Origin: Methanocaldococcus infernus ME
GTDB taxonomy: Archaea; AGJL01; Methanococci; Methanococcales; Methanocaldococcaceae
Assembly (NCBI RefSeq): GCF_000092305.1
Contig: NC_014122.1
Location: 372,001 to 436,000 of the forward strand
Direction of reading: 5' to 3'
Length of the DNA: 64,000 nucleotides
Shown here: piece after piece, positions 20,021 to 29,042 of the stretch
Layout: every line of letters starts with the position of its first letter
Position numbering within the stretch: position 1 is the first letter of the stretch
Notes under the pieces: model-generated
Database searches by the model: none
What the model saw: the letters and a program-made list of their open reading frames with translations, nothing else
Told to the model about the DNA's origin: nothing
Made by a program: the position numbers and the translations under genes

Positions 20021-20413
20021 ATGGTTGTTAGAAGCTGGAGGCACATAAAGGAAAGATATAACTTAGTTGGAGTTAAGTGCTTAAACTGTAACACTATTTA
20101 CTTCCCAACAAGAGAGATATGTCCAAAGTGTAGAAGAAAGACTAAGTTTGAGCCAATTAAGTTAAGTGGTAAGGGAAAGGTTTATAGCTATTCGGTTGTC
20201 CATGTACCACCAAAAGAGTTTGAAATGCTTTCCCCCTATGTTGTAGCCATTGTAGAGCTTGAGGAAGGGGTTAAAGTTACTGGGCAAATTGTTGATTGTA
20301 AGCCAGAGGATGTTTATATAGGAATGCCAGTTGAAGCTGTCTTCAGAAGGATAAAGGAAGATGGTGAAGATGGGGTTATAACCTATGGCTTTAAGTTTAA
20401 GCCTTCTTCCTAA
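20021..20413 (+). CDS. DUF35 OB-fold / zinc-ribbon protein
   Basis: A 130-residue protein with a rubredoxin-like zinc ribbon (CLNC... then ICPKC, residues about 20-42), followed by an OB fold (about 45-125). In archaea such proteins bridge acetoacetyl-CoA thiolase and HMG-CoA synthase, channelling the intermediate in the mevalonate pathway. Neither partner gene is in the window, so the role is by family only. Its 3' end overlaps the convergent PAPS-reductase-like gene by 17 bp. Confidence 0.85.
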   Translation: MVVRSWRHIKERYNLVGVKCLNCNTIYFPTREICPKCRRKTKFEPIKLSGKGKVYSYSVVHVPPKEFEMLSPYVVAIVELEEGVKVTGQIVDCKPEDVYIGMPVEAVFRRIKEDGEDGVITYGFKFKPSS

Positions 20414-21764
20414 CTCTCCAAGTTCCTCTTCTAATCTCTTCTTCAGAGAAGAACTTTTTTAATACTTTCTCGAATCTCTCCCAGAGTTCAGGATAGAATT
20501 TTTTAACTCTCTCTATTTCTCCCAATCCCATGGCTGGGCATAGGTAACAGCCAATTCTATCAAAGCCCTTCTCATAAAGCTTATTGTAAGGAGCTTTTTC
20601 CTTCAAAAGGAAGAGCCAGACATGTAAAGAGCTCCAGTGAAAGATTGGATAGGCATTTATCTGTTTCTCTATATAGGTGTTCTTTTCTATCAACTTTTTC
20701 TTAGCTCTACTGTAACTTTCATACTTTCTCAGCCCAAGAAATGAAAGAACTTCTTCCTTCACATACTCTTTTAAAGGTTTAAGCTTTAACTCTTCTGAGC
20801 ACCATCTATAGTCTCTCCCAGGAATTCCATACTTTTCAACAAGCTCCCAAAAGCTAAGCTTTGGCTTAAGAACTTTAATATCTAAGTTAAATTTGTTCTT
20901 AACCTCTTCAACATTCTTAAGAGTTTCAGGGAACTCTAAGCCAGTGTCTATAAAGATGACTTCAAAATTTTCCAAAGCCTTTAAGCATAAAATTAAGGTT
21001 GTTAAACTATCCTTTCCTCCAGAGTAAGGGACAATAATCTTTTTATTAATTTTTTTAGCTGTATTCCTAATGAAGCCTATAGCATTTCTCTCATACTTCT
21101 CTACAACTTCCTTGTTAGCTTCAACCATAACCTTAAAAGCTTCTTCCAAGTCTCTATACTCTCTTTCCCCTCTCTTTTCATCCTTTAAGATTCCCCTAAC
21201 CTTAACAACTTTTCCCTTCTCCATCTCCTTAGCTTCCTCAGAAGAGACTTGAGAGAGGCCAACACCTACAACTTTATTATCTTCATCTAAAATTATTACA
21301 TCATCTCCTCTCTCAAACTCTCCAATTTCTAAAATCCCTGGCCTTAATATTGAGATTTTTTTATTCTTTAGTAAGTCTAAAACCTTATTTTCAACCTTAA
21401 CAAATTTTTTAGTTTTTCCTATGTCTAAGGCTCCATAAGGCTTTAATTTAACTTTCCAGCCATTGTTATAATAGATTAAATATTTAACAACTCCATCCTC
21501 TATGATCTCATAACTCTCCTCTTCACTTGGTATTTTATTAATTAAAATTACTTTTTTCCCACTTAGTGGTTCACTTCCATACTCTTTTTTTATAATTGAG
21601 TTTATAAACTCTATATCATACTTAAATCCAATTCTTGCGTCTCCTGGAGGAGTTAGCTTAACACTAAAACTTTCCTCTCCACAAACACCACATCTTTTAC
21701 CAATCAGTGGAACATTACAGTTTTGACACCACTTTACATGAATTTTCCCAATGTAATTTTTCAT
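20397..21764 (-). CDS. PAPS reductase-like PP-loop protein with zinc ribbon and PUA domain
   Basis: Three-part protein of about 455 residues: an N-terminal zinc ribbon (WCQNCN...KRCGVCGE), a PUA RNA-binding domain in the middle (around 'ISILRPGILEIGEFERGDDV'), then an adenine nucleotide alpha-hydrolase domain with the PP-loop PYSGGKDS and a later 'IGCYLCPAMG'. The fusion to PUA suggests RNA modification (thiolation) rather than sulfate assimilation. Similar proteins exist in M. jannaschii. The start is set at ATG 21764, with GGGGAT just upstream; the TTG at 21776 has no ribosome site. Confidence 0.83.
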   Translation of the reverse strand: MKNYIGKIHVKWCQNCNVPLIGKRCGVCGEESFSVKLTPPGDARIGFKYDIEFINSIIKKEYGSEPLSGKKVILINKIPSEEESYEIIEDGVVKYLIYYNNGWKVKLKPYGALDIGKTKKFVKVENKVLDLLKNKKISILRPGILEIGEFERGDDVIILDEDNKVVGVGLSQVSSEEAKEMEKGKVVKVRGILKDEKRGEREYRDLEEAFKVMVEANKEVVEKYERNAIGFIRNTAKKINKKIIVPYSGGKDSLTTLILCLKALENFEVIFIDTGLEFPETLKNVEEVKNKFNLDIKVLKPKLSFWELVEKYGIPGRDYRWCSEELKLKPLKEYVKEEVLSFLGLRKYESYSRAKKKLIEKNTYIEKQINAYPIFHWSSLHVWLFLLKEKAPYNKLYEKGFDRIGCYLCPAMGLGEIERVKKFYPELWERFEKVLKKFFSEEEIRRGTWRVRKKA

Positions 21765-21780
21765 ATTATCCCCCAAATGA

Positions 21781-21800
21781 AACCGTAAAATATTTATATA
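21781..21800 (+). promoter_or_regulatory. glnA promoter (BRE and TATA box)
   Basis: AACCGTAAAA followed by TATTTATATA gives a purine-rich BRE and a TATA element 56-75 bases upstream of the glnA ATG. Transcription would start near 21820-21825. The BRE resembles that of the tRNA-Leu promoter in this window (ACCGAAA). Confidence 0.7.
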
Positions 21801-21808
21801 GGGAAGTA

Positions 21809-21822
21809 GGAAACTTATTTCC
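21809..21822 (+). promoter_or_regulatory. NrpR-type nitrogen operator
   Basis: GGAAACTTATTTCC is an exact GGAA-N6-TTCC palindrome, the consensus bound by the nitrogen repressor NrpR in Methanococcus. It lies just downstream of the TATA box, at the expected transcription start, and 33 bp before glnA. Binding there would block initiation when nitrogen is ample. nrpR itself is not in the window. Confidence 0.8.
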
Positions 21823-21855
21823 AGAATATTTTTTACAGCTGATAAGGGTGAAAGG

Positions 21856-23196
21856 ATGAATATTGAGCAAGCAATTGAGTATATAACAAAGAATAATGTT
21901 AAGTTTATAAGGTTTCAGTTTGTTGACATCTTAGGCTTCCCTAAGAATGTTGCCTATCCTGTTAAGGGTGGAGAGAAAGGGTTAGAGGAATTAAGAGAAA
22001 TCTTAGAAACTGGAGTTTGGTTTGATGGTTCCTCAATTACTGGTTTTGTTGGAATACAAGAGTCTGATATGTTATTAAAACCTGATCTCTCAACCTTGTC
22101 TGTTTTACCATGGAGACCAGAGGAGAAGAGTGTAGCAAGAGTTATCTGTGATGTTTATAGAGATGAGAAAACTCCATTTGAAGGAGATCCAAGAAGTAGA
22201 TTAAAAGCTCTTTTAGAAGAGTTAAAAGAAAAGGATAAAGGAGAGTTCTTTGTAGGGCCAGAACCAGAGTTCTTCTTATTAAAGAAAGATGAAAATGGAA
22301 GATGGGTTCCTGCTGATGATGGAGGATACTTTGATGTTGAGCCATTAGATGAGGCTCCAGATATAAGAAGAGATATAGTCTTAGCCTTAGAAAACCTTGG
22401 CTTCCATGTTGAAGCTTCCCACCATGAAGTTGCTCCAGGACAGCATGAAGTTGACTTCAAATTTGACAATGCTTTAAAGACAGCTGATTCAGTAGTAACC
22501 TTCAAGATGACCATTAAAAATATAGCTAAGAAACATGGATTAAAGGCTACATTCATGCCTAAGCCATTCTTTGGAATGAATGGAAATGGAATGCACTGCC
22601 ACCAAAGTGTTTGGTTCAATGGAGAGCCATCATTCTATGATCCAAATGGGCCTTACAATGGGTTAAGTGAAACTTGCTTAAGCTACATAGCAGGAATTTT
22701 AGAGCATGCTAAAGCTTTAGTAGCTGTTACAAACCCAACAGTTAATTCATACAAGAGATTAGTTCCAGGATATGAGGCTCCAGTTAATATAGCCTGGGCT
22801 AACAAAAATAGAAGTGCTATTATAAGAGTTCCAGCTGCAAGAGGAAAGGCTACAAGAATTGAGTTCAGAGCTCCAGATCCAACCTGTAACCCATACTTAG
22901 CCTTTGCCTGTATGTTAGCAGCTGGATTAGATGGAATTAAGAGAAAGTTAACTCCACCTGAACCAGTTGAGAAGAACATCTTCAAGATGAGTGAAGAGGA
23001 GAAAAAAGCCCTTGGAATTGAGTCAGTTCCATCCAACTTAAAAGATGCTTTAGATGAGCTTGAAAATGATGATGTCTTAAAGAAAGCTTTAGGAGACTAC
23101 ATATTTGAGAAATACTTAGAGATAAAGAGAGCAGAGTGGGACAGCTTCAGAATTTCAGTAACTGACTGGGAGTTAAACAACTACTTAGTCTACTAA
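21856..23196 (+). CDS. glnA: Glutamine synthetase (type I)
   Basis: Ammonia-assimilating enzyme of 446 residues, the short GSI-alpha type without the adenylylation loop. Active-site motifs are visible: WFDGSSITGF near 55, GPEPEFFL near 135, the ATP-binding 'MNGNGMHCHQSVW' near 238, and the C-terminal 'RIEFRAPDP'. ATG 21856 follows GGGTGAAAGG. The gene is monocistronic, with its own promoter and nitrogen operator upstream and a T-rich terminator downstream. Confidence 0.97.
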   Translation: MNIEQAIEYITKNNVKFIRFQFVDILGFPKNVAYPVKGGEKGLEELREILETGVWFDGSSITGFVGIQESDMLLKPDLSTLSVLPWRPEEKSVARVICDVYRDEKTPFEGDPRSRLKALLEELKEKDKGEFFVGPEPEFFLLKKDENGRWVPADDGGYFDVEPLDEAPDIRRDIVLALENLGFHVEASHHEVAPGQHEVDFKFDNALKTADSVVTFKMTIKNIAKKHGLKATFMPKPFFGMNGNGMHCHQSVWFNGEPSFYDPNGPYNGLSETCLSYIAGILEHAKALVAVTNPTVNSYKRLVPGYEAPVNIAWANKNRSAIIRVPAARGKATRIEFRAPDPTCNPYLAFACMLAAGLDGIKRKLTPPEPVEKNIFKMSEEEKKALGIESVPSNLKDALDELENDDVLKKALGDYIFEKYLEIKRAEWDSFRISVTDWELNNYLVY

Positions 23197-23198
23197 AA

Positions 23199-23246
23199 CT
23201 CTTTTTTATATTTTTTTATTTAAAATTTAAAAGATTAAAAAAATTA
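23199..23246. terminator. AT-rich intergenic terminator between glnA and livM
   Basis: The convergent gap holds a T run on the plus strand (CTTTTTTATATTTTTTTATT, 23200-23219), suited to ending glnA transcription. It also holds A-rich tracts further right that read as T runs on the minus strand for livM. There is no hairpin, which is usual for archaeal oligo-T termination. Confidence 0.55.
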
Positions 23247-24272
23247 TTAGTTCTTTTTTAAGTATTTTTTTACTGGTGGAGTTAATACTGGCCCCTCTGG
23301 TAGTAATCCATCTGGCTTATAGTAGAGGATTAAGAGCATAATAACTCCAAATAGTATATAGGAAAACCAGACAGGCTCAAAGGGAATATGGAGGAGATTT
23401 TTAATATCATACTTGTAGTAGTCAAGCAACACCTTGAAGATAACATAAATTAGGGTTCCTACAATTATTCCTTTATTATTCCCTTTTCCTCCAAGTAAAA
23501 CCATTAAGAATGGGAAAAATGTCCATTCTGTTCTTGTGAATGAGTTAGCCACTATATTAGCTGTGTAAAGAACATATAAGGCTCCAGCTATTGCTCCAAC
23601 CCCAGAGCCTATAGCCATAGCTTTTATCCTTAACATCATTATATCTCTACCAAAGGCTTTAACAGTATTATCATTCTCTCTCATAGCCTTTAAAACTCTA
23701 CCAAATGGTGTATTTAACAACCTCTCAAAGAATAAATAGACTAAAAAGGCCATAAATAGAACAATTCCAATAAATGCCCATAACCTTAAATCTCCAGGAA
23801 TGAAGGCTAAGACATCAGGAACAGAGAGGCCAAAGTAACCACCAACTATATTTAAGTCATAGATTGAGATTAAGAAGATGGTTTCACTGATGGCTAAGAG
23901 AGTAACCCCTAAGTAGTCTTCCTTTAGTTTAGCACTTGGTAAGATAAAGATGGCTCCAACAATCATTCCACAAATTACTGCTAAGATAATTGAAGCTATC
24001 AAAATTAAAAAGCCCATTAGTGGATCATGGGCTATAATTTGGTTGATATTACTAACTGCGTAGGTTGAAGCTTCAACTAAGCTTCCCTTTGTGTTGAAGT
24101 ATAGTATAAGTAACCTATTTAAAATCCCTCCTACAGCAATAGCTCCAACTAAGACAGAGAGAGCTTTTCCAAAGTTTGGAATTCCTGCATAACCAAATTC
24201 TAAGTTTAAAGAGGAGGAAACAATATAGTAAATTCCAAACCATAACAAGATGAGACCAATAAGCTCAATCAT
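23247..24272 (-). CDS. livM: Branched-chain amino acid-type ABC transporter permease LivM
   Basis: Polytopic permease of 341 residues with about nine hydrophobic helices and the LivM-type segment 'GRVLKAMRENDNTVKAFGRD', the coupling helix that contacts the ATPases. It is the last gene of livG-livF-livH-livM. The substrate could be branched-chain amino acids or another small polar amide, and sequence alone does not decide. Confidence 0.88.
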   Translation of the reverse strand: MIELIGLILLWFGIYYIVSSSLNLEFGYAGIPNFGKALSVLVGAIAVGGILNRLLILYFNTKGSLVEASTYAVSNINQIIAHDPLMGFLILIASIILAVICGMIVGAIFILPSAKLKEDYLGVTLLAISETIFLISIYDLNIVGGYFGLSVPDVLAFIPGDLRLWAFIGIVLFMAFLVYLFFERLLNTPFGRVLKAMRENDNTVKAFGRDIMMLRIKAMAIGSGVGAIAGALYVLYTANIVANSFTRTEWTFFPFLMVLLGGKGNNKGIIVGTLIYVIFKVLLDYYKYDIKNLLHIPFEPVWFSYILFGVIMLLILYYKPDGLLPEGPVLTPPVKKYLKKN

Positions 24273-24287
24273 TTTTATCCCCTCTTT

Positions 24288-25202
24288 TTATTGTAAATTC
24301 AAAAATCTTTTCTTTACCTTATTCCAGTCTATCCCCATAATTCCCTCAGGAGCCAATAGGAGAACTAAAACCATAATAACTAAGGAAACAACCTTTCCAT
24401 AAACTAAGAATTGGTTTCCAAAGATTTGTGAGAGATAATAGGTTAATAAACTCTCAGACATCCCTATTATGTAACCTCCAACCAGAGCTCCAGCTATATT
24501 TCTAAGCCCTCCCACAATACTGGCGGCAAAGATGGAGATGATTATAAAGCTTCCTGTTGCTGGAACTATCTCTTGCATATATGGAAGAAGACCTCCAGCA
24601 ACTCCTGCAAGGGCTCCAGATAAAACCCAAGAGAATAGCCTTGTTCCTTCAACATTTATCCCAACTGTTTGAGCCAAGGAAGGGTTTTCCATAGAAGCCC
24701 TTAGTGCAATTCCAAACTTTGTTTTATAGAGGAGGATATACAAAGATATTAGTAAAATGGCTAAAACTCCTGTAGAAACAAATAAAATTCCCTTCAACCC
24801 TAAAAATGAGAAGTCTAAGTTTGAGAAGACAAACTTTAGTTGAGGATAACCAACTATCTTACTCAAAATTTCTGAGTAAGCTCCTATGAAACCAAATAAA
24901 ATTATATCTATAGCTAAAGTGGCAATCATTAAGATCTCTACAGAAGCTCCTTTTTTAATTAAAGGTTTTAAGATTAGGTAAGTAATTAAACCAACAAAGC
25001 CCCCAACAATAAAAAGGATTGGCAGAGAAAAGTAAGGGTTTATGCCAAAAAGTCTTAATAGTGTTAGAGCTACATAACTTCCAACAATGGCATAACTCCC
25101 CTGAGCAAAGTTTGGGACATTTGTGGTTATATAGGTTAAGGTTAAACCCAAAGCCAATAAAACCAATAGGTTGGAGTAAATTATAGCTCCTTCTAATATC
25201 AT
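24288..25202 (-). CDS. livH: Branched-chain amino acid-type ABC transporter permease LivH
   Basis: Permease of 304 residues with about eight hydrophobic helices and the LivH coupling motif 'GIALRASMENPSLAQTVGIN'. It pairs with LivM in the membrane. It lies 15 bp before livM and 10 bp after livF, in the same operon. Confidence 0.88.
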   Translation of the reverse strand: MILEGAIIYSNLLVLLALGLTLTYITTNVPNFAQGSYAIVGSYVALTLLRLFGINPYFSLPILFIVGGFVGLITYLILKPLIKKGASVEILMIATLAIDIILFGFIGAYSEILSKIVGYPQLKFVFSNLDFSFLGLKGILFVSTGVLAILLISLYILLYKTKFGIALRASMENPSLAQTVGINVEGTRLFSWVLSGALAGVAGGLLPYMQEIVPATGSFIIISIFAASIVGGLRNIAGALVGGYIIGMSESLLTYYLSQIFGNQFLVYGKVVSLVIMVLVLLLAPEGIMGIDWNKVKKRFLNLQ

Positions 25203-25212
25203 GTTTATCCCT

Positions 25213-25926
25213 CTACAAAGCTGTTATTCCTAAGGAATACTCTTTAAATTTCTCATGATTTAGGACATCTTCAGCCTTTCCTTCTAAAGCTACTCTACCA
25301 CTTACAAACATATAGCCAAAGTCACTAATCTCCAAGGCTCTCTTTGCATTCTGCTCAACAAGTAGAACTGTTATTCCATACTCATCTCTCATCTCAGTAA
25401 TCTTACTAAAGATGACTTCAGCCAACTTTGGAGAAAGCTGAGCTGTTGGCTCATCTAACATTAAGACATTGGCATCTCTAACAATTGCCATAGCCATGGC
25501 TAAAAATTGTCTTTGTCCTCCACTTAGAGAGCCAGCCTTTCTTTTAAGTAAGTCTCTAAGCTCTGGGAAGACATTTAAAGCTAATTCTATCCTCTCTTTA
25601 AGCTTCTCCTTTGGTAAGATATAGCCAGCTATTTTTAAGTTCTCCTCAACTGTTAAATTGGAGAAGACATTATTAGTTTGTGGTAAGAAAGCTATACCCA
25701 TTCTCGCTTTCTTGTAGGGGGGAACTTTCTCTATATTCTTATTTTTGTATATGATTTCTCCTGGGTATATTGTAGTTAATCCAAATAAGGTTTTTAAAAA
25801 TGTTGATTTCCCACTACCATTAGGGCCTACAATTGTAGTTATCTTCCTCTCTCTAATCTTGGCATTAACATCAAATAGGATTTGTAATTTCCCATAGCCA
25901 GCATTTAGATTTTTAACATCAATCAT
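25213..25926 (-). CDS. livF: ABC transporter ATPase LivF
   Basis: ATPase of about 237 residues. Walker A is GPNGSGKST, the signature is [10 protein letters not shown] and Walker B is [13 protein letters not shown]. The start is set at ATG 25926 ([12 protein letters not shown]), where the ABC fold begins; it overlaps the livG end by 8 bp and has GGTGG upstream. The longer frame from 25980 lies within livG and is not conserved-looking. Confidence 0.9.
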   Translation of the reverse strand: MIDVKNLNAGYGKLQILFDVNAKIRERKITTIVGPNGSGKSTFLKTLFGLTTIYPGEIIYKNKNIEKVPPYKKARMGIAFLPQTNNVFSNLTVEENLKIAGYILPKEKLKERIELALNVFPELRDLLKRKAGSLSGGQRQFLAMAMAIVRDANVLMLDEPTAQLSPKLAEVIFSKITEMRDEYGITVLLVEQNAKRALEISDFGYMFVSGRVALEGKAEDVLNHEKFKEYSLGITAL

Positions 25927-26686
25927 AAGAGCCACCCATGTAGATCTCAACAACTTTTGGATCTTTAATAACCTCTTCAACCTCTTTCCCTTTCCCTTCA
26001 GCTATAATTTTACCATTAAACATAACATAGAGATGGTCAATATATCTAAGAACAATGTCAAGCCTATGCTCAATAACAAGAAAAGTTATTCCCTTCTTCT
26101 TTAACTCCAATATGTGGTTAAAGATATCATGAGCCAATCCTGGAGCTACTCCAGCAATAGGTTCATCCATCACTATTAATTTAGGGTTGGTCATTAAAGC
26201 TCTACCAATTTCAACCAACTTCATCTGTCCCCCACTTAGAGAGCCAGCCTTTCTATCATAGAGATGGGAGAGCTTTAAAAATTCTAAGATGTCAAAGGCC
26301 TTCTCAACCATTTCCTCCTCTTTGTTGATCCAAGTTTTATACATTAAGGCCTTTAATGGATTCTCTCCTGGGCTTATCTCTCCAATTAACAAATTTTCTA
26401 AGACAGTTAGAGCCTTTAAAGGCTGAGGAGTTTGGAAAGTTCTAACTATCCCATAGTGATAAAGCTCATTAGGCTCTTTATTGGTTACATCTCTATTCTC
26501 AAAATAAACCCTTCCCTCATCAGCTTTTAGGAAGCCAGTAATTACATTGATTAAGGTTGACTTTCCACTACCATTAGGACCTATTATTAATGTTAACTCC
26601 CCTTTTTCTACAGAAATAGACACTCCATCCAAAGCTTTAAATTCACCAAAGTATTTAACAATATTCTCTGTCCTCAAAATTTCCAT
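25919..26686 (-). CDS. livG: ABC transporter ATPase LivG
   Basis: ATPase of 255 residues and first gene of the operon. Walker A is GPNGSGKST, the signature is [10 protein letters not shown] and Walker B is [14 protein letters not shown], with the LivG-type extended insertion after the Q-loop. ATG 26686 follows GAGGGATACCT. No solute-binding protein gene precedes it: the next gene is a divergent ClC channel. Confidence 0.9.
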   Translation of the reverse strand: MEILRTENIVKYFGEFKALDGVSISVEKGELTLIIGPNGSGKSTLINVITGFLKADEGRVYFENRDVTNKEPNELYHYGIVRTFQTPQPLKALTVLENLLIGEISPGENPLKALMYKTWINKEEEMVEKAFDILEFLKLSHLYDRKAGSLSGGQMKLVEIGRALMTNPKLIVMDEPIAGVAPGLAHDIFNHILELKKKGITFLVIEHRLDIVLRYIDHLYVMFNGKIIAEGKGKEVEEVIKDPKVVEIYMGGSYD

Positions 26687-26753
26687 AGGTATCCCTCAAA
26701 AAATAATAAAACTCAAAAAAGAGAAAAACCAATTAATAAAAATTTTATTAACT

Positions 26754-26763
26754 AATATATATT
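26754..26763. promoter_or_regulatory. Candidate shared TATA element between livG and the ClC gene
   Basis: AATATATATT is a perfect palindrome in the middle of the divergent gap. It lies about 35 bases from the ClC start on one side and 70 from livG on the other, so one element could serve both directions. Position and sequence only; no other regulatory motif was seen in this gap. Confidence 0.35.
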
Positions 26764-26796
26764 ATTTTCTTTAAAAGCTATTTAGTGTGAAAATTT

Positions 26797-27957
26797 ATGG
26801 AAAAGGTATTAAAATTCTTAAAATGGATAGGGATAGCTTCATCTATTGGAATAGTTGGAGGTTTAAGCTCATTACTTTTGAATATACTGATTGAGCATAA
26901 AATAAATAATATTTTCCTCCTTCCTTTAATCTTTTTTATTGTTGGTATCTTTATAGATAAGTTTCCAGAGATCAGAAGGACAGGGGTTGATAGGGTAGTT
27001 AGTGCTTTAAAGTACAATAAAGAGCTCTCTTTTTTACATGGGATTTTAAAAATCTTACTTACTGGCTTAGTTATCTCTGTTGGTGGAAGTGCTGGAAAGG
27101 AAGGGCCATGTGTTCAGGCAAGTGCAGCCTTTGCTGACACACTATATAAAAAATTAAATTTGAAAAATAGAGAACTTGTTCTCTTAACAGGAATTGCTGG
27201 AGGTTTAGGTGGAGCCTTCTTAGCCCCTATAGGAGCAGCTATCTTTACATGTGAGATTATAGAAAGGGAAGATTTTAGATATATAAATCTTATCCCTCCA
27301 ATTATAGCCAGCATTATGGGTTACTTAATTGTTCACTTTGTACTAAAAAAGGATCATCTCATTCATGTCTCAAACCTATCCTATCAAATAAACTTTTTAG
27401 ACCTTGCTCTTTTTATAGTGGCTGCTCTCTTCTGCACATATCTCTCTAAATTCTATATAAAATTTTATTTAAAAGTAAAAGAGCTTTTTGAGACTAAGTT
27501 AAATAACTACACTTCAAGATTAACCATAGCTGGCTTTTTATTAATTCCTATCTTCCTAATAGCTCCAGAAGTTTCTGGCTTAAGCTTAAATTTAGTAGAA
27601 AACCTTTTCACAGTAAGTTATCCAATTTATTTATTGGCTTTACTATTAATATTTAAAATCTTTGCCACCTCTCTAACCATTGGCTCAGGCTCCCCTGGAG
27701 GGTTAGTTATCCCCTCTATATGCATTGGCTCACTTTCAGGAGCCCTCTTTGCCTCTATCTTTAACTTGGATCCAACTCCCTTTATAGTCCTTGGGATAGC
27801 AACAGTTGTTTCAGCTACAACCAACACACCATTGGGAACTATAGTAATATGTACTGAAATCTTTGGCTTTCACCTATCTATCCCAGCAGCTGTTGGAGCT
27901 ATAATAGGTTATCAATTAACAAAGTTTGAAACACTCTACCATCACTTAAAATTTTAA
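26797..27957 (+). CDS. ClC-type chloride channel/transporter
   Basis: Polytopic membrane protein of 386 residues. The three anion-pathway signatures of ClC proteins are present: 'GGSAGKEGPCVQ' with the gating glutamate, 'LTIGSGSPGGLVIPS', and the late 'NTPLGTIVICTEIFG'. The gating glutamate allows Cl-/H+ exchange, but which mode operates cannot be told. There is no C-terminal CBS pair. Start ATG 26797. Confidence 0.9.
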   Translation: MEKVLKFLKWIGIASSIGIVGGLSSLLLNILIEHKINNIFLLPLIFFIVGIFIDKFPEIRRTGVDRVVSALKYNKELSFLHGILKILLTGLVISVGGSAGKEGPCVQASAAFADTLYKKLNLKNRELVLLTGIAGGLGGAFLAPIGAAIFTCEIIEREDFRYINLIPPIIASIMGYLIVHFVLKKDHLIHVSNLSYQINFLDLALFIVAALFCTYLSKFYIKFYLKVKELFETKLNNYTSRLTIAGFLLIPIFLIAPEVSGLSLNLVENLFTVSYPIYLLALLLIFKIFATSLTIGSGSPGGLVIPSICIGSLSGALFASIFNLDPTPFIVLGIATVVSATTNTPLGTIVICTEIFGFHLSIPAAVGAIIGYQLTKFETLYHHLKF

Positions 27958-28005
27958 TAAACTATTTTATTTAAATTTATGAATTACATAGGATATAAAA
28001 AATAG

Positions 28006-28090
28006 TGCGGGGGAGGGGATTTGAACCCCCGAACCCCTACGGGACCGGATCTTAAGTCCGGCGCCTTTGGCCAGGCTTGGCGACCCCCGC
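28006..28090 (-). tRNA. tRNA-Leu (anticodon UAA)
   Basis: Class II tRNA of 85 nt. The 7-bp acceptor GCGGGGG/CCCCCGC is followed by discriminator A, as expected for leucine. The anticodon stem CCGGA/TCCGG encloses the loop CTTAAGA, giving anticodon TAA. A long variable arm follows, and the T arm is GGGGGTTCAAATCCCCT. CCA is not encoded (the next bases are CTA). GC content is about 68%, in keeping with a hyperthermophile. Confidence 0.96.
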
Positions 28091-28120
28091 TCAGAAGGTA
28101 TTATGTAAAATCACATAAGG

Positions 28121-28140
28121 AATATATAAACTTTTCGGTT
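28121..28140 (-). promoter_or_regulatory. tRNA-Leu promoter (BRE and TATA)
   Basis: Read on the minus strand, AACCGAAAAG followed by TTTATATATT is a near-consensus archaeal BRE plus TATA box. It ends about 31 bases upstream of the tRNA 5' end, so the transcript would carry a short leader removed by RNase P. This is the clearest core promoter in the window. Confidence 0.75.
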
Positions 28141-28190
28141 TTAAGTTGTTTCCAAAAATATATTAATTATGCCAATTAAGATACTTGATA

Positions 28191-28200
28191 TTTATATTTA
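28191..28200 (+). promoter_or_regulatory. Candidate TATA box for DUF531 and the ATP synthase operon
   Basis: TTTATATTTA lies 23-32 bases before the DUF531 ATG. With the usual archaeal spacing, transcription would start at or next to that ATG, giving a leaderless or nearly leaderless message. The lack of a Shine-Dalgarno sequence before this ATG (GAGCAAAAGTT) agrees. Confidence 0.45.
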
Positions 28201-28222
28201 AAACGATTTTAGAGCAAAAGTT

Positions 28223-28750
28223 ATGAAAAGAATTACATTAATTTTGTACAACTCTTATGATAAAAAGAGATGGCATGAAGCTCATAAGAGGGCCATAGCA
28301 AGAGCAGCTCCTGTTTGTTGGGCATATAATTGTAACTTAGCCATTATGGATTTTCCTGTTGAAGATGTTGAAGAGGTTAAAGAAATAAGTACAACTATAG
28401 GAGACTCTGGGAAGTATCTGAGAATGCTAATAGAAAATAATAAGTTTTTTATTGTTGATAAGTTTTTATCTCAATTTGGAGTTCCTATAGCTTCAACATC
28501 TAAGCCAGACAAGAAAAAGAGTATTACTCCAGAGGAAACAATAGGTTTATTAACTAAAAAGCCTATTGGAATTTTTATAGGGTTAGGTAGGCATGGCTTA
28601 CCAAAAGACATTTTAGAGTTTTCCAAGTATCACTTAGATATAACTAAGAAGGGAATATCATTAGAAACCTGTACAGCTATAGGCTGTATTCCAGCCACAC
28701 TTTACTGGATTGGTGAAATGTATGATAGCAGAGGTTATAAAAGAGATTAG
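28223..28750 (+). CDS. DUF531 family protein, possibly SPOUT-like
   Basis: A 175-residue archaeal protein of unknown function. The C-terminal pattern '[16 protein letters not shown]', '[18 protein letters not shown]' and 'IPATLY' resembles the knotted SAM-binding core of SPOUT RNA methyltransferases; this is my inference from pattern, not a verified assignment. It is the first gene before the A-type ATP synthase operon, and atpH starts 29 bp inside it, so the two are co-transcribed. Confidence 0.65.
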   Translation: MKRITLILYNSYDKKRWHEAHKRAIARAAPVCWAYNCNLAIMDFPVEDVEEVKEISTTIGDSGKYLRMLIENNKFFIVDKFLSQFGVPIASTSKPDKKKSITPEETIGLLTKKPIGIFIGLGRHGLPKDILEFSKYHLDITKKGISLETCTAIGCIPATLYWIGEMYDSRGYKRD

Positions 28751-29027
28751 GTTAGTAGAAGAAGAAGCTATTAAAAAGATAGATGAAGCTAAGAAAGAAG
28801 CTGAAGAGATAAGAAAGATGGCTATTGAGGAAGGGAAAAAGATAATAAAAGAGGCTGAAGAAGAGGCTAAGAAGATAGTAGAGAATTTAATAAAAACTAA
28901 AGAAGAAGAGGCTAAAGCTGAAGCTGAGAAGATTATAGAGAAGGCTAAGAAAGAGGCTAAGGAGATTGAAGAAGCTGCTAAGATGAAGATCTTAACCTTG
29001 AAGTTGAGTGAGATTTTAGAGATCTAA
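28722..29027 (+). CDS. atpH: A-type ATP synthase subunit H (peripheral stalk)
   Basis: A 101-residue, almost entirely helical coiled-coil protein rich in Glu, Lys and Ala, with regular right-handed-type repeats, matching subunit H (G in V-ATPase nomenclature). It pairs with subunit E to form the outer stalk. The start is set at ATG 28722, since GGTGA lies five bases upstream; the TTG at 28710 precedes that site. It overlaps the DUF531 end by 29 bp. Confidence 0.85.
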   Translation: MIAEVIKEIRLVEEEAIKKIDEAKKEAEEIRKMAIEEGKKIIKEAEEEAKKIVENLIKTKEEEAKAEAEKIIEKAKKEAKEIEEAAKMKILTLKLSEILEI

Positions 29028-29042
29028 GGAAGGTGATTATAA

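Noticed and set aside
22155-22619. Long open frame antisense to glnA
   Set aside because: It is a shadow of the conserved glnA frame, with Ser/Pro-rich composition and no ribosome site.
28003-28005. Encoded CCA end of tRNA-Leu
   Set aside because: The bases after the discriminator read CTA on the tRNA strand, so CCA is added after transcription.
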